A DNA stretch of 64,000 nucleotides, from the NCBI GenBank assembly GCA_019925105.1, contig JAHGAU010000009.1, positions 682,001-746,000 of the forward strand, in the 5' to 3' direction. The position numbers were made by a program, and so were the translations under genes. The stretch is from Niebla homalea (taxonomy: Eukaryota > Ascomycota > Lecanoromycetes > Lecanorales > Ramalinaceae). The notes under the pieces were generated by a model. That model did not search any database. It saw nothing but the letters and a program-made list of their open reading frames with translations, and was not told where the DNA came from. Shown in pieces: positions 1 to 9,637 of this stretch. The stretch's first letter is position 1. The number at the start of each line of letters is the position of its first letter.

Positions 1-695
1 TTGGCTCCGAATGAGAGACCATTTTATCCGATTACTGCACCTGCTGTGAGGCTGGAACCCGAGTCAAGGTTCTTGGTCGTTCTTGAGGCAGGAAGTGGCG
101 ATTTCTGTACACTGGAACATACACAAATGGTCATGTATGTCGTGTCTGGTTCCTCAGGCAAGTTGAGTGCCTCGAGTGCCTACATTGCCAATCGAACAAT
201 CACAGGCGCTACGACGCTTCATCATCAGAGGCACTATTTGTTCATGTAAGCAATAAGCCATTTACTAATCCATCAAACCTTATCCCTCCCACCACGCCCA
301 AAGCGCATGATCCAAGCCTCACTCGTGCTTTGGGCCACACTAGAGAAAAAGCATGCTAGTGGCTTAGCGTATGAGAGTGAGACCGATGGGAAAGGGGCAA
401 GTGGCGAATTGAAGGGCTTTTGATGCTCGTTCAATCTCTTCCATTGAGTCTCGTCATCAAATACTTTGTACACGCACACCAATCAACTTGTATAAAGCTG
501 CTCCCAAAATCATCCATCCAGGTATCCCCAGTAATGGGCATCAAAACTCATCAGAGCGGACCACCCGTCACAAATCTCCATCCAAATGCCACTGCCGCTG
601 CTCTCCTTCACTGCAGCAGCAAAGTAATGTTAGAATCGACAGTGTGCCTGTCGTTCAGTTCTGCACCAGAGCATGTGAATGTCCCATTCTTCCAA
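1..695. other. left-edge interval, no assignable gene
   Basis: A plus-strand frame is open from the window edge to a TAA at 247-249 (82 codons). It could be the last exon of a gene cut by the boundary, but the peptide matches no family I know and begins without an ATG. The rest (250-695) lies downstream of the stop of the minus-strand ADIP-like gene and probably holds its 3' UTR. The other open frames here look like chance. Confidence 0.3.
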
Positions 696-2490
696 TCATC
701 CAGCACCCATCAGATTTTCGAGCTCCTCTGGCGAAAGCGTACTCCTCCTTCGACTTCCCTTCAATTTCTTAGTCACTGCTTTTTGGGCCACGCTTTGCCG
801 CCTCGTTCGCTTCTCCTCTCGAGTTCGAACGTCTTCAGCCTCCCTTTGCGCTCTTTCGAGCTTCTGAGTCACGGTTTGAGCTGGCGAATGGGCTTTTGGA
901 TGGGTTTGAGTCTAGCTTACGGTAAGTACGGATCTTCCTGCGACCTCAGCCATGGGCCGTTGGAGACTCACATGTAGCGGTATGCGCGATCGAGCCTTTA
1001 CGGGGCTTAGCTGCGGTTCCTTCGAGAAGTCCCATAGCGAAAAGTCATCTGCGTTCTCTTGTTCTTGAATGGCCTGCGTGTTCTCCTCCGGTATCGCTGA
1101 GAAGACGACCTTTTTGGCCGAGGGAGCTGAGGGAGCTGTTTGAGCATTCGGGCTTCTCTCCCCAAGCGCTTGGCTTGTGGCATGCTCGTCTAGATCGGCG
1201 CTCTCTGCTGTTACGTCGGTTTCGGTTTCTTCCACAGGAAATCCTTCCGGGTGATCCGGTGGGTCCAGCAGCGCATCGAAGTCAGTGGCGGCCTTCTCAC
1301 CGTCGGCCATCTTCAGTGGAGAATGATGAGCCTCCTGCGCTGATGGGATGCCGGAACCGAGCCTCAGCCCAGCCTGCAGATCCTCAAGGTTTATGGTGTC
1401 ACCATCCTTGGCCATCCTCTTTTTCCATCCACCCATCAGAGCCACGGCCTCTTTCCACCGTACTGCCATCATCTCCCAGCCTTCACGTAACCTGTGAATT
1501 TCTTCCTCGCGCACCTCAACCTCCTCCAGCGGTACGAAAGACGGGTTCGTGAGCAATCCTCTTAAGTGCTCCAGGACTTCATCCGTGTTGGTAGCAAGTG
1601 CTTCGTAGCTCAGTGGTCCCGTCAAGATACCTTGCTCATCAAGCATATCCTCAAAGGCGCCGTTCATTGCCGAACTCGGCGCGTCATCGGCAGGCAAACC
1701 CTGCAAGCTACGCAGCGTTCCCAAGGTCCCTCTGACCAGGCCAATGAGCGCATCGTTCTCGTCGCTCAGCTCCTGGCTGAGCTGCGTAAGGAACTCAGTG
1801 GATTCTTGCTTCAGTGAGTAATCCGCACTCTCCACGTCTGCATCCGATGGGCCAATCCTGTTGCCTTGGCCTCTGTGATTCAAGCCTGGTGTCACAACAA
1901 CAACGCCGACTTGATGACTCGCCCCATCTCTGCCCCTTCTTCCTTCGAGATGTTTCTTCAGTCTTGCGATTTCCCCGTCCCTCCTTCGCAGATCGGTGGC
2001 ACATTGCGTGCGTATCTGGGCCACGCTTCCCTTGAGCCTGATCATCTCGTCACGCAATGCGCGATTCCGTGTCTCGGCGCTTCGCAATGTGGCATTTGCT
2101 GAGCGCTCTTGAGCTGTTGTGAGGGCAATTTGGCGATGGCTATCTGAGGCCTTGCTCTCTAGACGAGCGATTGTTTGCCCTTGCTGCGCGTTGGTCGTGC
2201 GGAGGGACTGTAGATTCTGGGAAAGCGTTGAAAGGGTGTCGGTTTCGCGCTTCATTGAATCTTCATATTAGTAATCCGTTGAGCCCGTTGCAACAGTAGA
2301 CCGTTCTCACATCTCGGCGAAGTATCAAATCGTGCACCAAGTTCATGACCTGGGTCATTGTAGCATGTACACCCCCTTCGCTTTCCCCTGGCTTCGCGAA
2401 CTCAATGGGCATCGCATTGCGCAGGAGGCCCCTCGACAGTAGCAGATTGTTGATATAGGCCGAGGCCGTCTGACGACATTGTGTATCCAT
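696..2490 (-). CDS. Afadin/alpha-actinin-binding (ADIP/SSX2IP, Msd1-like) coiled-coil protein
   Basis: The model has three exons (2490..2311, 2249..972, 911..696) and encodes 557 aa. Intron 1 (61 nt) has donor GTGAGA and an ACTAAT branch site. Intron 2 (60 nt) has donor GTGAGT and acceptor CTAG. The N-terminus carries the family block ASAYINNLLLSRGLL followed by NLVHDLILRRD. The splice joins D to RETDTLSTLSQNL without a frame break. Residues of about 60-170 are a heptad-rich coiled coil, the middle is acidic and probably disordered, and the last exon ends in a basic segment with RRRSTLSPEELENLM, a typical fungal ending. Animal SSX2IP and fission yeast Msd1 act at centrosomes or spindle pole bodies in microtubule anchoring, so a spindle-pole role is inferred by family. 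If intron 2 were retained, the protein would stop 13 codons later. Confidence 0.85.
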
Positions 2491-3179
2491 TTCGGGTGCG
2501 GTACTAATCGCCCTCGCAAGCCCTCGCTACGGTTGCAGGACATCAATGCTGCAAGTTCAACAGCTGAGATTATCAAGACTGCCAAGAGTCAACAATGGGA
2601 CAGATTGGGTTCGCGCTAACGGGTACGGGACCTATCAAAATCGATATAAATTTATCGCAAATCGCTGCTCTTATTTTGGTGCCTCCAAGCCGGCAGTCCG
2701 CCTAGATCTCTGGACCCCACGGATGTGACTTGCCAGTCGCGGACTTGGGGTCCGCTAGAGCCATCTGTAAACATGTTGTCTGCGGTCTGCGGCGGCTGCT
2801 CAATCCTTTACAATCGAGCTTGCCAGTATCGCTGACGTAGTAGGTCGTGTATGCTAAATAATAGCTCGCTTGCGTGTCGGCCCCAAGTAAGACGGGCGAT
2901 GAACCATCACTGAGACAGCGACAAGTACCGTATATCATCTCATGGGCATAATGAGCGCCGCGTTTCATTAACGAACAAAGTATCGCGTTTTGTGCAAGTC
3001 CAGACCCATTGTTTGAGTTATTTCGGGTTGCGGCATTACCTTCAGGAATAAGAATGTCATATATTTGCAGACGTCTCTCATGATTCCGCACAAAAAGGGC
3101 GATTGCCTCGAACTTCACGCCCAGATCAGCACATCTACTTGTGTTATATTATAGCAACAATATAGTTCTAGCTTCTGCC
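2491..3179. other. intergenic, divergent promoter region
   Basis: This lies between the start of the minus-strand ADIP-like gene and the start of the plus-strand peptidase gene, so it should hold both promoters. A 138-codon minus-strand open frame (3118..2702) has no recognisable domain and I treat it as chance. I see no repeat or RNA gene. Confidence 0.4.
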
Positions 3180-4368
3180 ATGAGACGACTTGCACCGCTG
3201 CTGCTGCTTGCGGCGCCCGGGTCATTCGCATCCCCGTCTCTATCCTCCTCGGGCTCCCGGTCATACTCTTCATCCTCGTCAAGCTGCTAGTCAGAACGCC
3301 AGCCTTCTGGGCTATCTCATATATAGCACTGGATCTTATACATTCGTCTCTTGCAATGCGCAGCAAGGCCCAGCACTAGTGAACTTGTTCTCTCAAATAG
3401 GAGATATCATAACGAACCAGATAATGCCGGCCAGTCAAACGCCAACTCATGACCCTGCTCAAGACCCTTTCCCGGTTTTCTTCTCAGATAATAGAAGAAT
3501 TGAAATCAACTCGGCTTTCAACGGCATGCTCGGGGCACCATTGTATGATGCAGCCGGCGATGTTTCTAACAAGCGGCCCAAAATCGTCTGCCTTAACCAA
3601 AAAACTCCCGAGCTTGCGAGGGGGTTGGAAATCTGTAGTTAAGGAATAGATCCAGTTTCTTTTACGGAGGATTCTGGCGGAAACACGGTCATATACTGAT
3701 GCCCAGCCTTCTTTGACGATTTACCGGCATTTCCGACCAAGGACGTCAATTGTCCGACCGTATGTGGCTGCGGACCCGACAAAGTACGTGACTTGAGCAC
3801 AATCCCCAGCTGTCAAAGGCTCCTGGGGGCTCGGAGCATTGGGACACTTCCCAGACATGCCCTGATACCCACCGATCAACGTACAAAGAACCATAGACTG
3901 ATTTGTTCGTAGGTTTTGGGACCACAAGGACCCCATGCAGAATCAGTTCGGGGTCATAATCCACGAATTGATCCATGCATACCTGTATGAGGCTCTGAAC
4001 CCCAGCGACCCTGACAGGGAAATCTATCCACTGAACGAGACCATCACCTTGAGCAAAGTGAGCCAGTACTGGAACGCGAACAACCACGCATACTACGCTG
4101 CTTGTAAGTCTCTGCGCCGCTCCCAAGCGACGAAATCCCTGCCCCCCAGTCCATGACTCACGTTTTTTTCCGCCTAGGCGTATACTCTGGCTGTCAGAGC
4201 TTTCCCACCGGGTTCCAGACTGGACCTCCTTCTTCCAAGAAGCTCAGGAGACAGACCGCGGGCGCCGAGACTATCCTAACAGCCATCCTGGACAATTACC
4301 CGTACCACATCGGCTTGGATACAGCTGCCCTGTCGGCGAACCTGACCGCACTGGGTTACTTGGTCTAG
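3180..4368 (+). CDS. secreted zinc metallopeptidase-like protein (HExxH), possibly decaying
   Basis: An ATG at 3180 opens a clear signal peptide (MRRLAPLLLLAAPGSFAS). One splice model gives an open frame of 272 aa: 3180..3235, 3291..3634, 3707..3759, 3929..4103, 4178..4368. The last intron (74 nt, GTAAGT to CCTAG) is convincing. The earlier ones use weak donors (GTCTCT, GTAGTT). Exon 4 carries the zinc-binding helix IIHELIHAYL followed by NANNHAYYAA, the pattern of secreted fungal zincins related to M35 or putative-peptidase families. The coding-looking stretch 3643-3706, with a hallmark CPAFFDDLP beginning at its end, lies in frame with exon 2 but is interrupted by TAA (3640-3642) and TGA (about 3697-3699). 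So either that part is an intron or the gene is a pseudogene. Substrate unknown. Confidence 0.5.
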
Positions 4369-4970
4369 AAGTTGCTCCGGGATGGACGATGGACGAGGGA
4401 ACACAAAGGCTAAAAGGGGTTCGCATGTCCTGATGCGGAATGGCCTGGATTTTCCCGTCAAACCCGTCGCGGCGTCGTGATAGATAGCTTCAGTCGCATA
4501 TCAAGCGCCTTGACGATCGCTCGTACCCGTATGAGGGTGATCCTTGATCACTGACTTGGTGTCTGAGCCATGGATGGGTGTAATTGGCGCGCGGAGTCTC
4601 CATAGGAAAGAATGATTGTTGTTGCAACGATACTTGCCATGGCAAGCTACCCAAGCAATCCTCTTCCGAAGCGCTTCCCAATGTAAGCTTCTATTGATGA
4701 ACGACCTGAATCTTGCTCGATGCCGTGCTAACTGTGAGCCGTAGGAATAATGGTAAGATTGAGTCGCATAGGTCATGACTGCATTACAACATTAAACTAC
4801 AATTCTAAACTACAATCAAAATGTCTGAAAGTAATGCAATGACCCAGCTTCCTGCCTCTCAAGGGCCGTCAAGAGCATGTACGCCTTCGTCCGAAGAACA
4901 CGGCCAAATCAGGAACCTGCCCTCCGTTCCAGACTTTCCACCCCGGAGCTTTCTGGCAATGTCGGCGTTT
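4369..4970. other. intergenic, convergent 3' regions
   Basis: The interval lies between the peptidase stop and the proline dehydrogenase stop, where the two genes converge. Only short chance frames are present and I see no repeat. It should contain both 3' UTRs and polyadenylation signals. Confidence 0.4.
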
Positions 4971-6467
4971 TCAGCTCAACATCCGCCTTTTCAGTTCCGT
5001 CCAAAGGGCAAGCCTGCTGGCCCTTGCCCTCAGCACAGCATCCCGATTCTCCTCCGCCCTCCGGACCAAGTACTTCAGGCATTCGCCGACAGAGCCCCAG
5101 ACCAAGTACTTGTACGCCTTCGGTCCAACGTCTGCGACATCTTCACACGAACTCTCCTGGACGCTCTCGTTCTTCTTGCAAGCCATGACCAGATCGCAGC
5201 TGACCTCATCGGCCATCCCCATTAGTTGACCGTATGCCATCTCGATCTTCTCCTGTCCCATCTCCGTTTGCCGCCTCCGGATCGCCATTGCCTTGCGCAC
5301 AGACTCTTGGTTGTGTGATGCAAGTACTAGGTTCACTGCCGGATAGTCCTTAGTGGGCGATTCGGCAGGGGCCTGAAGGACATCATTCCACTGCCTCCTC
5401 AGCAGGCCTTCCACAATCCCGTCGTACGCCACATCGGTCCCCTCCTTGCTGGACCAAAAGCATTCGCGCGGATCACTCGCCATGTACGCGCCCCTTACCA
5501 ACTTCACCCCCAGCACAATACCCTCCCGCTTCGCAGTCGCAAGGTGCTTCGCCAGCGTCTCGGGAGCGGACCGCAAATACGCCTGATACGTCCCATACAC
5601 AATCGCTCGCCCCCCGCAGTTGTACCTCCGCTGGAACGCCATGGTCCAGGCATCAATTCCCTCCTGCACGAGATGTTGCTCCGCGTCGAAGAGCAGCCGC
5701 ACACCCCGCTTCTGTGCCATATCGCAGATCCGGCGAGTCGCCTCTTCCATCGGCGGGCTCGGTGCGGATTTGGCAGCGAGCTGTCGCATGGCGTCCTCGC
5801 CGGCCCCGGAGAACTTCAAGGCGACGTAATCGCCGGGTGAGGTCATGCCGATGGTCTTGAGCGTGCCTTCCCGCCATTCCTTCACCCCTTTAAGAGTCTC
5901 TTCTGCTGTCTGGGTCTCTATCTGATCTTTCCTCTCCGCGCTCGTGTTCTGAGTGGTGCTGTGTGCAATCTGCGCTTTCTCGCCCTTGCTCAACACGATC
6001 TCTCTTCCATAGGCCAGGATGACGCCGCGGAAGCCCATCGTCTTGAGGCTCTTGACGGTGGTCTGGACTTCTTGGAATGTCTCGCCCGCGCAGAATTGGG
6101 CATACAGTGTCTTCTTCAGGAGAAAGTGGAGAATTGGGTTGCGATCCGGGTTCAAGACAGCAGAGGACGAATGAGCCATCCATGATAGCACACGCAGGGA
6201 GGGAGCAAGGAGGATTGGGTAGGAGGAGAATGCGGTGATGGCATAGGAGCGGATCAAGGTCGATGTTGGGAGGAGCGAGAGCGGGCGCGGAGCTGGCTTC
6301 TGCTCTCTACGGAATGGTCTCTTCCCCGTGAGCGGCTGGATTTTCGAGGGATCATCTTCAATGGTGATGGAGTGCGATTGGCGAAGGCCTAGGGACGTAG
6401 GACCTCTGAAGGATAAAGGAAGGGACGGTAGGCGGCTTATACGCAATGAGCCGTGTGAAAGGTGCAT
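4971..6467 (-). CDS. PUT1: proline dehydrogenase, mitochondrial (PRODH/Put1)
   Basis: A single exon of 498 aa. It catalyses FAD-dependent oxidation of L-proline to 1-pyrroline-5-carboxylate, the first step of proline catabolism, at the inner mitochondrial membrane. The N-terminus is rich in Arg/Ser/Leu with few acids, as expected for a mitochondrial presequence. The PRODH barrel blocks appear in order: LLFDAEQH (about 258-265), YGTYQAYL (291-298), LGVKLVRGAYM (319-329), LASHNQESV (382-390), YGQLMGMADE (412-421) and the proline/FAD-binding YLVRRAEENRDAVLR (466-480). The ASHN block differs from the commoner ATHN by one conservative change. A region of about residues 160-205 is a low-complexity insert common in fungal copies. 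The ATG at 6467 gives the presequence. There is no intron. Confidence 0.95.
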   Translation of the reverse strand: MHLSHGSLRISRLPSLPLSFRGPTSLGLRQSHSITIEDDPSKIQPLTGKRPFRREQKPAPRPLSLLPTSTLIRSYAITAFSSYPILLAPSLRVLSWMAHSSSAVLNPDRNPILHFLLKKTLYAQFCAGETFQEVQTTVKSLKTMGFRGVILAYGREIVLSKGEKAQIAHSTTQNTSAERKDQIETQTAEETLKGVKEWREGTLKTIGMTSPGDYVALKFSGAGEDAMRQLAAKSAPSPPMEEATRRICDMAQKRGVRLLFDAEQHLVQEGIDAWTMAFQRRYNCGGRAIVYGTYQAYLRSAPETLAKHLATAKREGIVLGVKLVRGAYMASDPRECFWSSKEGTDVAYDGIVEGLLRRQWNDVLQAPAESPTKDYPAVNLVLASHNQESVRKAMAIRRRQTEMGQEKIEMAYGQLMGMADEVSCDLVMACKKNESVQESSCEDVADVGPKAYKYLVWGSVGECLKYLVRRAEENRDAVLRARASRLALWTELKRRMLS

Positions 6468-7307
6468 CCTCCAAGGGCTGTGATCTGCAAATCAACAAGG
6501 AGAGGACAAGAACAGGCCGCCAATGGAAGAGAGGAAGACATTGCGGCGAGCGAGCTTATACATGTTGATCAAATACCAGTGTCATGATTGCAAGGATTCG
6601 CCCCATTACCTATCATCCCGCTGCAGAATTATGCTTTTGATGGGAAGGCGCATTGGTGGCATGTCAAAGAAAACCGAAAACGCATATTCTGAGATAGAGG
6701 GACAGATGCCGTCGCTAGCCGAGCTGATAAGGTTAACCGATAAGAAGCCCTGCAATGATATCACTGCCTCACCCGCCTCAATTGGCGTGAACTGAACGAG
6801 TAGGGTTCTTCCCCTCGTTCAGTGAATATCGGAATGCAGAGCACAGACCAGTTCGCATCTTCCAATGTCGTTCATTGATCATTCACTATAATGGCGCCCA
6901 GGGATAGGAGCAGACGCGGACGGAAGATAGATACCGGGACCCTCGACATCCTCGCCGCTTTATCTACAAGGTCGACTTTTCCTTGTTGGTGACTTGGTGT
7001 CCTCACTCAATTAATCTAATGGACTTGGCCTTGAATATGCAGCAGCTAGCCGATTTCGCAATCAGGGCAAGTCTCCCCCATCCGACATGCGACTGCTCCC
7101 TGGCGAAACCTTCACCTGACCCTCACTCTCCAATCTTGCATCGGGACGGACATCGCTGACAGGTGGGCACCGCAGCGGACTCTCTGATGTAATATCTAGT
7201 CGCCGCTGCAATGGCGCAATCACCATACTCGAAGAGAGTTTGTCAAAGACTGGAGCCACCTCCGCTGACTAGTCATATGTACGAGGAGCCAATGACTCTC
7301 CCCGAAT
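6468..7307. other. intergenic, PUT1 upstream region
   Basis: This holds the promoter of the proline dehydrogenase gene and the 3' UTR of the MFS carrier gene. A 90-codon plus frame (6523..6795) has no recognisable features. The one structured element is the hairpin listed at 6791-6823. Confidence 0.4.
6791..6823. repeat. perfect 10-bp inverted repeat (hairpin)
   Basis: ACTGAACGAG (6791-6800) is mirrored exactly by CTCGTTCAGT (6814-6823) around a 13-nt loop. It lies about 330 bp upstream of the PUT1 ATG and about 480 bp beyond the stop of the MFS gene. It could be a regulator's operator or an RNA hairpin, but chance is possible. Confidence 0.5.
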
Positions 7308-8981
7308 TCAATTAGAATCGGTCTCAGCTCCTGGCATAGGCGTTTCTGTTGCATCTTCGGCTTCTTCTTCGAGCTCTTCCCGATGCATATATCTGCTCTT
7401 GTACCACACGTAGCTGACCAAGGCAATACCCACGACAAGTGCAATCACCAGGAGAATAATGTTTACTGGGGTTGGATCATTTTTGAAGCCTTTGTGAGTT
7501 GCTGCATCCAAGGCGCTTTGTGAGAAATTCAACAGCCCAGCCAGACAGATCACTAAGCCATATACCTTTCCAAATGTCTGGAAGCCAAAGACCTTCGATG
7601 CATAATCGGAAACTGCGGTGTAATATAACGGACGATATAACACGAAGAGGATGATGTTGCCGTAAGCGGCCCACATATAAGGAAGGACACCCAGCACACC
7701 AATGGCTGTTGCAACCGTAACCAGGACGCCAAGGCAGAAGGCTGTGCTCGTATTGTCAAGGATGATTCCGATGAACGGGATGGCGCAGAGTCCGCCCACT
7801 GGTAAAGCAACATCGAAGAAATGATTCACCACTTCTGCAGAATGCTCATCACCCAACAAATATTCGTATTGCGTGTAAATAGTGGCCACAAAATAGTTGA
7901 TACGAGTCATTTGCACCACCGTAAAGGTTGCCACAAGTATGAACCAGGGAGTCTGGATCTGCTGAAGCGCCGAGCGACCATGTAAAGCGCCCCAGACTCC
8001 ACTGATCTGCTGCTTCTTCCGCTCTTGTTCCCGTTGCTTGTCCCCGCCTTTGCCCAGCAGGGACGTCAATTCGGAAGCTGCACTCTCGCGGCGCTCATAG
8101 CGCTGTTGCCTTCCTCGAATGTCCGCTCGCCCATCCAAATCGTCAGCATCGACAGCTTTTGCTTGATTGATGAGTTCTCCTGCGGTCTCGTATGACTTTG
8201 ATGGCATTACAGTGAATTGAACAATGAGTATAAATACAGGTACGATGAGATAAGCCAAGAAGAATTTATATGGCGTGAACTGGCCGTCCGATGCAGCATA
8301 TATCAAGCGATAGAACAGAAAGATGGCACTGGAGGAATCGAAAGCGCCCGTGAGTAGGGCAAGAATCAGACCAGAGTGCCGGGGAAAGGTATTCGACAAT
8401 TGAAAAGAGGAGATGAAGACAAAGGGTCCTCCCAAAGCCAAGAACAGATAACCAGGGATATAGGCATCGAACGAAGCCTGTGCGGCGAAGGCGAGAAGTA
8501 GCGATCCCACGGCCAAGAGCATGCTCCCCACGATACCGCACACCCTAGGCCCATATCGGTCCAAGACCGCACCAACGGGCAAAGCGCAGACATTGGTCGC
8601 CACGGCAGCGGTTGTGAACATGAAGTTCAAGCGGATCTCTTGCTCAAAGCATGTGCCGCTCCCAGCACGCTTGTGTGATTCCTCGTGTACTTCGCTGCAG
8701 AACTCGCTGTAGACCCCCTCTTTCACTAGGACAGGCTTGATGGCAGCGTAGCCAAAGACAACACCGGCAGCGAAGAGGCAGTAGACAACTGCTGTGAAGA
8801 CCTGTAATATCCGCCGTGTTTTAGAGACCTCGAATGCGCCAATGGCCTCATCTTTGATTTCCGGTGGCATCAATTTGCTGCCAGCTGGATTGAAGGACAG
8901 CTTAGTGTGTTCCGATCTGGCAGGAGAGGCATGGCGGATCTGTTCATAGGAAGCTATCGAAGAGACTCGATGAAGCGACAT
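7308..8981 (-). CDS. MFS transporter, SLC43/Fmp42-like
   Basis: A single exon of 557 aa from the ATG at 8981. The frame extends 8 codons upstream only through a TTG. About 12 hydrophobic segments are present. The first (TAVVYCLFAAGVVFGYAAI) follows a cytosolic N-terminus of about 55 residues. A central charged loop (about residues 270-325, rich in R/E/Q) separates the two six-helix halves. The short C-terminal tail is acidic. The conserved loop VLDRYGPRVCGIVGS after the third or fourth helix matches the MFS A-motif region. The organisation recalls the SLC43 (LAT3-type) family and yeast Fmp42, which suggests amino-acid or related small-molecule transport. Substrate and membrane cannot be read from sequence. 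Confidence 0.8.
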   Translation of the reverse strand: MSLHRVSSIASYEQIRHASPARSEHTKLSFNPAGSKLMPPEIKDEAIGAFEVSKTRRILQVFTAVVYCLFAAGVVFGYAAIKPVLVKEGVYSEFCSEVHEESHKRAGSGTCFEQEIRLNFMFTTAAVATNVCALPVGAVLDRYGPRVCGIVGSMLLAVGSLLLAFAAQASFDAYIPGYLFLALGGPFVFISSFQLSNTFPRHSGLILALLTGAFDSSSAIFLFYRLIYAASDGQFTPYKFFLAYLIVPVFILIVQFTVMPSKSYETAGELINQAKAVDADDLDGRADIRGRQQRYERRESAASELTSLLGKGGDKQREQERKKQQISGVWGALHGRSALQQIQTPWFILVATFTVVQMTRINYFVATIYTQYEYLLGDEHSAEVVNHFFDVALPVGGLCAIPFIGIILDNTSTAFCLGVLVTVATAIGVLGVLPYMWAAYGNIILFVLYRPLYYTAVSDYASKVFGFQTFGKVYGLVICLAGLLNFSQSALDAATHKGFKNDPTPVNIILLVIALVVGIALVSYVWYKSRYMHREELEEEAEDATETPMPGAETDSN

Positions 8982-9637
8982 GGTCTCGATATCCTCTTCT
9001 CCCAAAGCGAGTCGATCAATCCCAAAAAGCTATGAAATTGCGTTGTGATGTTTCAGAGAGCCATCTTGATCGGTATGGTTATTTGGCGACTGAGCGCCAG
9101 AAAGTGTGAAGTAGAATACTGGAGTCTTTCCCCAGTGGGAAATGAGCTAAGTCGAAGTAGATCATGCACATGGTGTTGGCGTAAATACTGAGGGGCAAGA
9201 GAAGCTTTTGGAGGGGCAAAAGAAGCTTTTGGAGGGGCTGGGCAAGACATCATGCATCTAAATCTGGGTTGAACCTCGGGAATGCCAGAGACTATTGATG
9301 CGGCCACGACACAAATCTTTGGTCCAGGACGTCCGGAAGAGAGTGGCTGCCTCTGCTACCGAGGGTACTCTACGGAAGAGCAGTAAAAAGAATGGAAGTC
9401 TGTTCAAGAGACTCTCCGAGCAATGTGGAAATTCACTCAAAATCTATTTGATGGACCAACGCTGGTGTTGCATGCATTTGTGCTCCCAGCCCCTGTTGCC
9501 ACGTGCCGTTGTCGGTTTTGGGTATCGAGTGAGGAAAGACGCTCGAAAGGCTTCAAACCCGGCTTGTATCCAAACCCAACACGCCGCAAAGTGCTCTTGT
9601 CATTCCCGTTGACCCGTTCAGGAGCGCCAACAATCGT
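8982..9637. other. intergenic, MFS upstream region
   Basis: This holds the 5' region of the MFS gene and the 3' UTR of the FYVE/RING gene. It contains the 21-bp tandem repeat listed separately. Open frames of up to 105 codons show no domain. Confidence 0.4.
9190..9240. repeat. 21-bp tandem repeat, about 2.4 copies
   Basis: Unit 1 (9190-9210) and unit 2 (9211-9231) share GAGGGGCAARAGAAGCTTTTG with one difference. A third, truncated copy (GAGGGG) begins at 9232. The array sits about 210-260 bp upstream of the MFS gene ATG, so it is in its promoter or 5' UTR. Confidence 0.8.

Noticed and set aside
2702..3118. 138-codon minus-strand open frame between two genes
   Set aside because: No recognisable motif, no neighbouring exons to join, odd composition; a chance frame is more likely.
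6523..6795. 90-codon plus-strand frame upstream of PUT1
   Set aside because: No motif and it lies in a promoter region opposite to the gene.
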